A DNA stretch of 64,000 bases from assembly GCF_000224145.3 (NCBI RefSeq), contig NC_020167.2, positions 3,583,389 to 3,647,388 on the forward strand, in the 5' to 3' direction. A model generated the notes under the pieces. That model had not been told where the DNA came from. It did no database searches and saw only the letters and a program-made list of their open reading frames with translations. The translations under genes and the position numbers were made by a program. The DNA is from Ciona intestinalis. Lineage: Eukaryota; Chordata; Ascidiacea; Phlebobranchia; Cionidae. Within the stretch, counting starts at the first letter, position 1, and every line of letters starts with the position of its first letter. This document shows, one piece after another, positions 23,199 to 35,100 of the stretch.

Positions 23199-25102
23199 GA
23201 GAAGATATTGCGTCCATCATTAACACACTGCGATCTCCCAACTCGTTTTCATTATCTGATTCTGCTTTCCCTAAACCATGTATGTGAAATGTATAACAAC
23301 GCGATAGGCTGTTGTGGTGCATTAGATGTAAAATGTAGATCACCCGACCCGCAATTATTTCCGATTCGCTGCTCCCACTGTGGCGTCATTTATAAGAGTG
23401 GCTACATTAATAACCCTAGCTTATGCACTGATCCATGGCAGGCGAAAACCACATTCATGGCAGTGGTAGCCGTCCAATGTAATATTACCGCCGCTTGTAG
23501 CAACGCAACAGTTAAACGCTAGTTCAAAAACATCAGAGCGTGCATGATTTTGTTAAACTTGCAAGCGAGCTAAACTCCAATACTTTTGGAAGGCTTTTCT
23601 TCGAGAAGCAAATGTATATTATTTGGTAACTGATGGTAGCTGCATTTTTCTTTATGAGATTATACATAACGCTGACCGGTCCAGCGTGCTTATACTGCTA
23701 GTACAAAACTTGCTGTTGGATTTCAGCCATTATTTTCTTATCCACGCATTTTTCTGGGAGATTTCCTTCATCATGCAGACAGAATCATGACAATGCTTAG
23801 TTTTTACCTTGTCATATAATAATTTTAGAAATTTCCAGTAAGCGCAAGCTGCTGTATGCATTGTCGTTCACATATATATATCACCCCCATCATACTTATA
23901 TAACTGTTGTACATAAATTAAATGTTGCTTTAGCAGTGCTTAAATATATAATAAACATTCCTGTATAAGGGAGAGTACGGTTGTTGTTTTTGTTGTGTTT
24001 AATGTAAAAGCAGAATGTTACCCCTTTGCTGTAGTTACTATTTACTACGTACTGTACAAAATGTGTTTTTGCTTGACGCTATCCATGCAGCTTTACTACT
24101 CGCCTAAAAATCATTGTTTATCAAGCCAAATTCACTTTCACTTTAAATTAAGTATAACACCAGAAATAAAAACTGAAAATGTAAAAACGTTGTTTGTATA
24201 CAATGATAAATCCTATGCTACAGCAGTTTCTGTTGTGTTCCGCCAGCTAGAACAATGGCGTTCAATTTTTTAAACATTAGCACAAAAAGACCTGCATTTG
24301 TATATACAATCGCAAGTGAGTTGATATAAACACTGTCTATTGCGTATGAGAATAATTAAACAGACTTACAATGTTTATTCCAATGACGCTAACATTGCTG
24401 CTCGGTGCTGTCGCTAGTGGCAGTTTACTCTAGTGCAAGAAAGTTCACGTTTATATTGTTCAAAACGCGTGGGTGGACACGTTGTTCCCTCTTTGCGTTT
24501 TATTTTTGGTGATTCTGTATTATACACTGATTTTAAAGTTTACATTTACTTGAATTATCTTTATTTTGCTCCGTGTTGCCTGTTACTGCTATAGTAAAAA
24601 CTGAGCTTATGCCAGTGGTAGTACTTGGAAATGTCTATGGCATCACTAGTATTATCCTAACGTCTCTTTGATTTCATCACAAACCGTCAACGAAGAAACT
24701 ATTTTATTTTAATGTACGTCTGAAGTTGTTTTTATGTCTATAATGTACAGACGTTTTCACTCTAGAATGGGATGTGTTTAGATAAATAAGTTATTAGATG
24801 ATGATTTCGTCTTAAACAGATGGGCAGGATTTCATCTTGAACAGAAATGTTTTTTATTAAAACAAATGCGAAGTTTCACATTCTCACTGATCTATCTATT
24901 GTTGTATTTTTACTCGGAACCAAATTTGGAAATATTCCAACACATGTGTGGGTAATCTTTTGGTTCATACGTTTTATTTAGAATTAGATTATGTCAATAG
25001 TTTTTTTATCACTAGAAGTAAAGCATAAAGAACATCATGAAAACTAAAGGAAATGGACACGTTTGTGTATGATTAGTGGGTTGCTAATAATACGAAATAC
25101 AT
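23199..25102. other. Convergent intergenic region with transporter 3' UTR
   Basis: Between the converging transporter (plus) and vWA gene (minus). An AATAAA at 23950-23955 is a candidate polyadenylation site for a roughly 770-nt transporter 3' UTR. No other exon, RNA gene or recognised repeat is seen. Confidence 0.45.
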
Positions 25103-25107
25103 TTATT
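25102..25107 (-). terminator. Polyadenylation hexamer overlapping the vWA gene stop codon
   Basis: On the minus strand the last codons read 'ggcaaataaatg', so AATAAA includes part of the final Lys codon and the whole TAA. If used, the 3' UTR would be only about 10-30 nt. Confidence 0.45.
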
Positions 25108-27276
25108 TGCCGCTGCCGGGAATACACAGTTGAGTTGGACTTTCGAACAACTGCAGGCATTGGTTTGCGGGTGGGAATTCTAATTGCTGAATGAAGTCGT
25201 TCACTTCGTAATTCCATCTATCCAAGAAGAAGAAATGGTAGCAACGACCACCCTGGGCCAGAATCTGAAAAATGGAGGATTTAGATTTTTGCATTGGTTG
25301 AACGTTTCTATATACTTGCCCTATTGGTAGATTTACAGGAATCTAAAATATGGGGTAACAGTTTTTAGTTAAACTTACCCTCAGTTTTTGCCGACATGCA
25401 TGCTGCAGACCTACTCCTATTACGTAAATATGCATTCCTTGCTGAACGAAGAAGTCAGCAAGATTTTGCAACACTTGCTCAGTGGACACTCCGTAGTGAT
25501 GGCAGTTGGCGCATCTAAAAATAAAATCCTAACGTGTTATATATGGGCCGCATAGACAAAAGCCAATTCAGCTTTTTAACGTTTATATATAACAGAAAAT
25601 TCACGTACCCGTCAGTAATCAGAATGATGTCTTGCTCTACGTTGTTTTGACTCTGCCTTCCCCCATTGATGGTTGCACTCATCTCAACATAAGCGTGAAT
25701 CAGAGCGTCCACAAGACATGTTCGCCGGGATGTATAATAGCTGTATCTGTTATATATTACCAACGTTATGGACACAATCCAAAATATAGAAATTTAGAGC
25801 AAGGATGTATTTGACTTGACTACCTTCCGAAGAGTCTCAACGTATACTGCGATAGAAAATCACTACTGTAATCAAATCTAGAATTGACAGCGTATACACA
25901 GACGCGTTTTTTGAAACTTTGTACCAGAATGGAGGACCTACCGAATATTATATGGAGAACGTATGTATCCAGCGAGAGCAGCTGGAGAGGGGTAAAAATC
26001 CTTTAGCCGAATATGATCGTGGGTGATTTGATCAAATGACGTCACAGCGACTCTGGTCTTGTGTGGTGCAACAGCGATGTCATTACACAAAACTAAAAAT
26101 GGCAAGGTAAATTCAGTTAGGCCATAATATTTTGTTGTTGTATTATTCGATTCGGTATTCTCGGGAAACTGACATGCATGCTTTATGTTTATACTATTCT
26201 CGTTTTTTCAGGCAATAATAGATTCTGACAAAGAGCATGTCAATTGCCGGATCTAGTCTAATTTGCACGTAATATTTACCTTCCACTATTGCTGCTGCTA
26301 TTCTTTTAACTTTGCTGTGGAACCTTCTGTAACCAACGCTGCCACTTTCATCAAGAAGCATTAGGACATCTCGTTTAGTTTGCACGATCTGAAACAGTTT
26401 TAAGTTACATATACAACATCTATTTTATGATAAGAACATTTTTGTTCCAAAAAGGTTTTAAAACGAATACTGGGTACTGATACTGATACTGCAGACGTGG
26501 ATATATTAGTATTCACATACCGGAAAGCCAGATGAAACTTGTCGCCTTTTTCGTCCAGCTCCTACTGGATTGCAATTTCCCATTCGCTGGTCCCCTGCGC
26601 ATTGTCGCACCGCTGTCGCCTGTGTCAAGATTTGTTCAATAGCAGCACTTCTGTTTCTTGGCACTGCTGCTCCATTTCCACGATTGGCCAACGTAGGGAT
26701 GCTCCCCACCACATGAACCCTTGAATCACCTGGTTGACTAACTGGTCTCACGGATACGGTTTGGCCCGGGGTCGACAAACTAGAAATGAAGGTTGCGCCC
26801 ATTTGTGCTCCGATGGAACAAGCTTCTGTCACTGTAGAAAAATGCTGGAGTTAATTAAATTTCCATAAACTTCCATCCATCAAAGTATAAACTGTGTTAC
26901 GGAATTGAACTTACCCGGAGCGCAATGAGAGTAACCCGGCAAAGGTTGTTTCGTTCTTGTCGAACTATGTCCGCTTGTACATTTTCCCCAACCCCTGTAT
27001 CTGCAGGGACGAGGTTGCGTTGTTGTAGTTCTAGTCGTCCGTGTTGGGTTAATGATAGTTGTGGTTGGAAATCGGGTCCCAAATTGACCTGTTGGTATGA
27101 AAATCATCATAAAACATAACATGTAATAGCAGAATATCTTGAAATAAGATAACTAACAGACGCCTGAATATAGTGTCTATACATACATACATACCTCCGC
27201 CTGGTCTGTCCCAAAGAAAAGCTAATGCGCTCTGCAGTGAACACGCAATGAATAATATCAGCAATGCGTTTTTCAT
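25103..27276 (-). CDS. Secreted von Willebrand factor A domain protein, eight exons
   Basis: Minus-strand exons 27195-27276, 26915-27088, 26521-26831, 26280-26388, 25942-26092, 25609-25740, 25379-25514 and 25103-25264 join in phase to 418 residues. Residues 1-19 are a signal peptide (MKNALLILFIACSLQSALA). Residues 28-189 are low in helix formers, with a Thr/Arg-rich stretch and several Cys. A furin-type RKRR lies at 179-182, just before the vWA domain (about 194-370). The domain shows the MIDAS motif DESGS at 202-206, 'TRVAVTSFDQI', and the second acidic motif 'IILITDG' near 314-320, followed by 'GMHIYVIGVG'. MIDAS residues appear intact, so divalent-cation-dependent ligand binding in the matrix is expected (family knowledge). 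Closest broad relatives are matrilin/collagen-type vWA proteins. No collagen or EGF repeats are present. The stop TAA overlaps an AATAAA hexamer. Confidence 0.88.
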
Positions 27277-27471
27277 TTTGCTTTATATGTTGTTATGCTT
27301 CTTTAAAACATATACAAGTTACCGATATAATGTTAAATCGCTGCCACAGCAATAGATGTTTAGTTCAGAAGAAAATAGTTATTTCCTTGCAAGAAATTTC
27401 TCGTTTTGCGTTTCAAGAACTGTAGCGTCTTCAGTTGTGAAACAACCACTTTTCCACAGCATTTTCCATCA

Positions 27472-27479
27472 TTTATATA
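27472..27479 (-). promoter_or_regulatory. Probable TATA box of the vWA gene
   Basis: Minus-strand TATATAAA lies about 196 bp upstream of the ATG (27276), giving an expected start near 27445. Confidence 0.5.
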
Positions 27480-28405
27480 AGGAGCATGCAGCCGTGGGCT
27501 ATTGAAATAGCAATTAGGCATTTCGTCGTGACAAATTAATCTTTACTCGAACGTGACGCGCCACGGAATAATGGCTAAATCCATCTTCTGAAACTGTTTG
27601 TTTTTGTTGAATGTGACGTCACAATACATGAGAATCGGAGGAAGGCCTTTAATTAGGCGCTTGAGATTGGCGTCTTTACATCACGGCAATGCTTGTCGCC
27701 TGTTCGAATATAAGTTTCTGCTAATTGAAAATATTTCATGAATTAATTATATCATCTAATTGAGTTTCGTTTAATGTAAGTTTGGAAACTGTCTGGCCAG
27801 TGAGCATAATTGTTTTATGTGAGGGTTGCATGTCGCGGTCTCATTTTCGATTTTTGGAGATAATTGAGCTACACTTACACGTCTTTTATCGTTACTCGCC
27901 AAAATTGCCGAGGAAGTATGTCTAAATGTTAATTGGTGCAACTACAGAATTAAACTGTTGTGACTTAGGCAGCGATTAAGTGCCTAACCGCCCTCTATTT
28001 TGGAACTGTTTAAATAAATCCAACCGAAAGGAATTTTTGTTTTTGACAAAAACTTTGTGCCTGGAGCAAACGGCAGTGACTGGTACTGATGACGTTTTTG
28101 CTCCTCTATAATTATCTTCTGGTGGTTTCGATCAATGTTAAAAACTACACCCGCCTATCCTATAAAATGTTATTTTTGGTTCTTCTGCCATAAAATTAAG
28201 CTTATCTCACAACAAGTAATACAGTTTATTAATACCTGTTTCATTGATCCTGTGTACACGCAATTTAAACCTGACCGTAGGCTATAATACAAATAAACGT
28301 AAATGCGGCAAGTGATGTTAATCTTAATATTTAAAGTAGGCTATTGAAGTGACATTTTATTTAACAAGTTAAAACCATAAACTCATTTCTTCTAAAAATT
28401 CTTTC
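27480..28405. other. Intergenic region between the vWA gene and NEK1
   Basis: No coding exon or RNA gene is seen. The sequence should include upstream regulatory DNA of the minus-strand vWA gene. It ends at a SINE copy. Confidence 0.4.
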
Positions 28406-28755
28406 GTATGGCGCCTTGGCAAAGTGGTTAGCGCGCCTCTCTCTAAACAAGATGTAATGGGTTCAAGGCTCGTCGCTCCTACCATGATTGGCGTATGTGT
28501 CCTTGGCCAAAACCAACACACGACAATTGCTTCAACCCAGTGGTCACTAACGGGTTGCCCAAATTATCAGCCATACATAAAACAAATAAAAAATCCACAA
28601 ATAATAATCACCCACAAAGTAACATACATATTAACTCGTAAGCTGACATGTAAACACCTGTAACGGCTCTGTGTGAGCACTCGTGTTATAACGGCTGTCA
28701 TTTTCCGGCGTCGCAAAAATAAATTAAGCCATTAATTTATTCATTTATTCAACGG
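28406..28755 (+). mobile_element. tRNA-derived SINE, near full length
   Basis: The head carries Pol III promoter boxes: A-box-like 'ggcaaagtggttagcgcgcc' and B-box-like 'gggttcaaggctcgtcgct'. The body reads 'gcgtatgtgtccttggcca', 'caattgctt', 'cagtggtcactaacgggttg', and the tail 'cgtgttataacggctgtc...attttccggc' followed by ATTC/ATTT repeats. Related copies are at 36881, 43436, 50554 and 50947, with tails at 40672 and 56030. Confidence 0.75.
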
Positions 28756-29180
28756 TACACATACGTGTGTACCGTTGATTTATTCATTCTTTCCATCTGT
28801 AAATATAGAAACAATATACAATGTGATGGCGCAAGAGAGTCAACATATTTAAGCGCAAATTAGATTGGTAGTTCTGGAAACAGGACGCCGCGAAAATCAA
28901 CAACAACTGTAACAGCTGCATTAAAAAGCAGAAACAGGTTTAAAGGTCACACAGCTTCGCTAATATTTTGGCACAAACGTATTTTTTATGAGGTTAAAAA
29001 CTGTCATACATATTTTATTATTGGCTAGGTCATTTTTTTCACAATTTTGTTCTTTTATTGTTTAGTAATTAATGTAAAACTTAAATATAACAAAATATTA
29101 ATTCATAGATTGAAAAATTAATAAGTAGCTCTAGATTCCGTTTTGTGAAGGGAAACGATTTTCCTAACAAAAATCACAAG

Positions 29181-32100
29181 ATGGAAAAATATTCCAAGAT
29201 TAAGAAAATAGGTGAAGGGTCATTTGGGAAAGCAATACTTGTGAAACATAAAGAATCTGGGGAACAGTTTGTCGTTAAGGTGAAATTTATTTAATTTTTC
29301 GTGCCAGTGAAGAATTCACCCACTACTTAATACGCAAGCGCTTGTTTTTTCGTTATGAGTTCATCAAAGGATTCATTACTGGCTTTTGCTTATACTTCTC
29401 CAGATTATACTAACATATGTATTGATCATAAATGAAGTATAAAATCCGGAAAAATATAGTCTAGGGTATTGTTTTAATGGAAATATTTAGAAGTTCCATC
29501 GGAGTCCTGAATATTAATAATATAAATGATAAATGGCAACACTTTCTCTGTTACCTAAAATGGTTGTTGTTATTATTGGAAAATGTTTAAACTTTTTTTT
29601 TCCAACAATATCTTTATTAATATTGGTGAATTCCAATCACAATATTACAAAGATAACCGTGTGCTTTATAGGAAATTGGAATCTCAAAGATGCAGCCCAA
29701 AGAAAGGAATGAAGCAAGAAAAGAAGTTCTGGTTCTTTCCAAAATGAGGCATCCCAATATTGTTCAATACACTGAATCATTTGAAGGTGGGGAAACCAAT
29801 AAACCACTGTTTCATGCCCGACCTGCCAATGCATAGTCACTTCATTATTTTTCCTTGATCTTACAGCAATTTAAGAATTTGTCATAAACAAATAATACCA
29901 ATGTGTCATTGTTATTTGTTCCTTGTATAAATATTTCAATAGTTGTAGGTTTCCTTTTATTTTGACAAACCTTATAGTATTATCTGTCCTTGTAAAAAAA
30001 ATTCCTAAAAGTATTAAATTTTGGTTAGTCACTAAAACTTCATCAGCATAATGACGTCATGTATGATGAATATTGAACATCATGGTTTACCTTTCATGTT
30101 CGTGGCATAGTTAAACATACATTGAATTTTTTTGCTTCGCGAAATTGTTTAAATATAAAAAAATTGAGCATAATTGACATTGGATATGCCCAATAACTAC
30201 TTACGAATGCTGTTTAAATTCACTAGAAAATGGCCACCTTTACATAATCATGGAATACTGTGAGGGTGGTGACTTATACGCACTCATCAACAAGCAGAGA
30301 GGAATTCCCTTCCCCGAGCGTCAAGTGCTCAGTTGGTTTGTGCAGTTATGTCTGGCATTGAAACACGTTCATGATCGGAAAATTCTCCACCGAGACATTA
30401 AAACTTCTGTAAGGAATCTAAGGATACAGTTAAACAAAGCTTCTGTGCCTTTAATTTAATCAATTTCATTGGTGCTTTTCTTAAAATGTGTTTTTTAAAA
30501 ATATATATGTATACTATATAATATGTATTTTAAACCCACTTTGTGCTGTAATATAAATTTGACTTTTCCAATTGCTTTGGCTGTGTTGGAATTTGGTTGT
30601 ACTGTATGTGAAATAATGTAAGCACTCTTCATTAGTGTTAAAAATTTGTCCAACAAATCAACCGCATACACAATGCTGTACTTTATCAGAGTTGTTGAAT
30701 TACTTTGCATTTAGGGGTTATGTTTTACCCAATTACCTACTTTTGTGTGATGGTTTATAGTAAGCCTTGAACACTTGTTTGCCTAAGTTTTTTAAACCAT
30801 ATTTACTTGAACATTCAGTACCTTTTTTTCGTACATAATGGTCCCCTTATAATCTATTAACCGATAATCGAAGTTGAGATCAGTGGCATATTTATTTATA
30901 TTATTTTTTTAATGTAATATGTAACAAATAATAATACTTGCTCACATACATATCATTTGCAGAATATATTTCTGACAAAATCTGGTGCTATAAAACTTGG
31001 TGACTTTGGTATTGCAAGGGTGCTTAATAATACAATGGAACTTGCCAGGACATGCATAGGTAATTATATGGTTGTTTATGAATGTTTATTTGTGGATCAT
31101 TATAACTTGTGTAAAATTTGCATATATCTGTATAGATTGTATTATATTTTCCAGTGTTTGTTATTACCAAAACAAATTGTTAATACCATCTAAAATGACT
31201 ATATACCGATCAAAGAAAGTGTATTTTATTGTCTAAAAGATTTTAAATTGCAAGGTTTTACTACTTATGCACCTACAAAAACAGTACTATAATGTAATAT
31301 GGTAAAAAAACTATGTAATTACTGCAGAAGAAGTTTTCCTAGGTTTGTTCAATAGTTCAAAATACTGCAAATTTCACAGGCACGCCTTATTATTTAAGTC
31401 CGGAAATCTGTGAAAACAAGCCATACAACAACAAGAGTGATGTGTGGGCTCTTGGGTGTGTGGTTTATGAAACTCTCACACTAAAACATGCATTTGAAGC
31501 TGGAAACATGAAAAACCTTGTGCTGAAAATTATTAGGTAGGCTTAGGCCTCTTAATTCACCAAAACAAGTTGTGTGAAAGTATTTAACATTATTGTTACT
31601 TACATTTACTAAATAAATATATTAAAAAAATAAATGTATATATTTTGAGAAGATATTTTAAAAAATGATGAAATGTGTTACCATATATAACTTCATTACA
31701 TATAACTGCATCATAGAGTTGAACAAAAAGTTCGAGATTTTTAATCTTTTTTGAAAAAGAATTTTAAAAAAAAGCTACAATTACTCAGTTATTTAACAAA
31801 GTATTAAATATAAAATAATATATATATACATTTATTTTAAATACTTCATTTCATCTTCAGAGGATCATATCCTCCTGTTCCTTCCCGATACTCCTATGAC
31901 CTCCGGACTCTCGTCTCCCAACTCTTTCGAAGGAATCCTCGTGAGCGACCCTCTATCAACTCAATTCTCCGAAAACCTCTCATTGCTCCTCTCACGGCCG
32001 AGCATCTCTCAGCGGAGCAACACGAGGAAGAATTTAGCCACACAGTGTTGCACAAGGGCAGGAAGCCGTCGTCAAGGCCATCTTCTGCCAATCCATCTAG

Positions 32101-35100
32101 ATACCAACCGTTAGCTGGTATGTTTGTTGTAGTTTTATTTGCTTGTAAGCAGCTATAACAAGTGGTATATTCACTATATTGATTGATATTATAATTTTAA
32201 GGTGGTTATAACCGTAAAGTCTTTTTTCAATTATATATTTTGCTTAAATTTAATATTTTTTGTTAACTTATATTTTTTTGTTGGTATAACAAGTAAGATC
32301 CATTCAGTGTTTTTTGTAATTATATTGATTTAAAATGTTTTAAAATTTATATATTTGTTAACTTTTATTTTTCGTTTATTAAATAATAAAATCATAGTTA
32401 CTCTATCAGTCTCTCCAATTATTTTCCATTTATTTTTACCTATTCTATTTATTCTGAAAAAATTTTTTTAAGCATTGTTTTTCTCTAAGTTTAATTTAAT
32501 CTTGGTTTAATTTTGTTTCATTTTCACAGAAAAACGACCTCGTAACCTGGAATTGCAAGGTGCACAAATCGCCCCCAAAAATCGCCGAGCTCAGCAAATG
32601 GCTGCCGCATATGGTCCATCCGTTGCTAGAAAAGCTAAACCACGTCGAGTTGTAAATGCACAAAATGCAGTGGATAATGTATTGGAAAGGGTATTTATTT
32701 TGTTCTTTGTTTAAAAAGTAACTTTAGAGGTTTATTGATATTTATTTACAAGTATGATAAAATCTTTTTCTGTAAAACTTCTTTTTTTAATGCCCTTCAC
32801 ACTGTTTTGAATTTTATTTTCAAAGGTTATTTTTTCTTCTTAGAAACGACAACAGTTAATGGAAGAAGAGAAAAAACGGGTTGAAAAAATTGCTGAAGAA
32901 AAGAAAAAACGTTTGGTATGGTATTTTATGACCATCTTTTTTACAATATTCTTATGTTTTTATGAAAACAAAACCAACAAAAATCAAGTTCAACCACTAG
33001 TAGTAATTGAGAAATATATTTCGCGTAAATTGCATCGTCAGTCTCTTATACAAATAGAGTCTGATTCATTACTGTATTTTACTATACAAGAACCGTTCAA
33101 CTATATGTACATCAGATCAGGGTCAGATTCGCGGAATTCATTACAAGTGAAACTTATTTTTTGACATTAAACTAATCGTACAATGATAAAGTAATTTTAA
33201 CCTTTTCCATAAAATGATGAAGTAATTTTGGTCTTCTGAATCTTCCACAGGAGGAAATGCAAAAGAGGCAGAAGGAGAGAGCAATGAAGATGAGGGAAGA
33301 TCAAATGAAGAGAGCACGAGATGAAGCAAGAGCAGCTCATCTGAAACGATCCGCTGATCTTCTGGATGACAAACATGTAAAACACAAAATTTTTTCTTTT
33401 TTCTTTTTGTCGTGTTTTTAATTAAACTTTATAACTTGTGTTTTTGCTATAAAGTATTACTTCATTCAAATTTATAATTTGTGTTTTTGCTATAAAATAT
33501 CACTTCATTTAAATTTAGCCAAGTTTTGTAACAAAACAGTGCAATATATACCATATCAATAAATTTGACCTCTTTCTTAGGAAAAAGCTCCACAGAAAGC
33601 ATCAGACAGAGATCGTCCAATATCTGCCCCTAAGGAGCGAGGAGATTATGAAAAATATCACGATTTCCTGAACAGCTTGAACATGGGGACAAGTTAGTTT
33701 TATATTCCGTTACAATCTTTGTTCATATTGATACAACATTGCAGTGTAACTGTGCAAATATTGGTTCAGCTTAATAAGTGCAAAGAATGCTTTGACTAGA
33801 AACACAGTCAAACGGTATGTTTATATAATGGTGGGATTTAAAACTGACTTTAAACGGGTCAAGTATGATTTAAAATACTGCTTTATTTGCTACTACTAAT
33901 CATCCAAATATAAATAAAAGCTATGTCCATAAGAGAAATCTAAAAAATGTTTTTAAAAACTGGGCTCCATTTATTTAATATAGTATGTTGTGAGTATTGT
34001 GACAATTTATTAAAATATTGGATGTAGTTGGTTGGATTGTGTGTGGTCGATAGAGTCTGGGACTGTGTTGTCGATGGAGTCTGAGATTGAGCGGCACCGG
34101 TCGCATGAAAGACTTAAATGGCCTTTGCCGGTGTTGGGGTTATGGGCCAAACCTGGCCTAAATCCCAAGTCCTTAACTAGGTCCTCACCCTTATATAATA
34201 AAATTGAAATATTGTCTTTCATATCGTTTCCAACAGAGCTGCTGCAAATGCTTTTCCTCAGCCAGGCCTTGATAAAGTGAGAGCAGCATGGGAGGAAAGG
34301 AAGAATGCACAAGACGCTGCAAGATTTGCTCATGTTAACAGGTTTGTATTGTATGGTAAACTTATATGGTTGAACTTGTAGTTTATTTGTATGTAATCAA
34401 CCTAAAGCTATAATTCTTAGAATCTAAATCTAAATTATTTATGCCTATTTTAAATTGTGCTGTACATTGTATTTCAGTTTGGTTTTTGTGATTATGACAT
34501 TTCATATTTTGGGTTGTACCTAAGGATATGAATAAATGAATGTAATTCAATTTATCCTCGCATAGCCGGAAAACAACAGACTTTATAACAAGGTTGTTCT
34601 ATTTATACACCTCATGCCAGTTTATGAGTTACCATTTATTTTTAGGGGATTTTTTATCTTTATGTATGTTATAGCAGGGGCAAGTCTGTCCATAAGAATA
34701 ATGAATAAATCATTGTATATGTTCAAGGCTTCTATTTATACCCTACTTTTTGATCTCTAATTGAGTTTTTAATATTTTACAGAATGGCAGCAGAGAAAGC
34801 AGCGGAACGCGCGGAAATCGTCAACGAGTATCTTCAACGTAAAGAAGAAGCAAGGATGAACAAACACAAAGGAAATATACTAATGCATGGTGTAAGTGTC
34901 TCTTGTGGTTGGGTTAACCATTGTACAAAACTAACCACTGTACTGTCTGTATGTGTACTTGCAGATTGAAATAATATTATTATTATTATACTATTATATA
35001 TGTATAGTATGGTGGGTAAGATGGAACACATTTTTATTCTATTTTCTCGTCCCATTTGGTAAAAAACAAAGAACATTCAAAGAGTTATAAAACAGTATCT

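Noticed and set aside
34834-35076. Minus-strand frame across NEK1 exon 12 and a MITE
   Set aside because: Antisense shadow plus transposon sequence.
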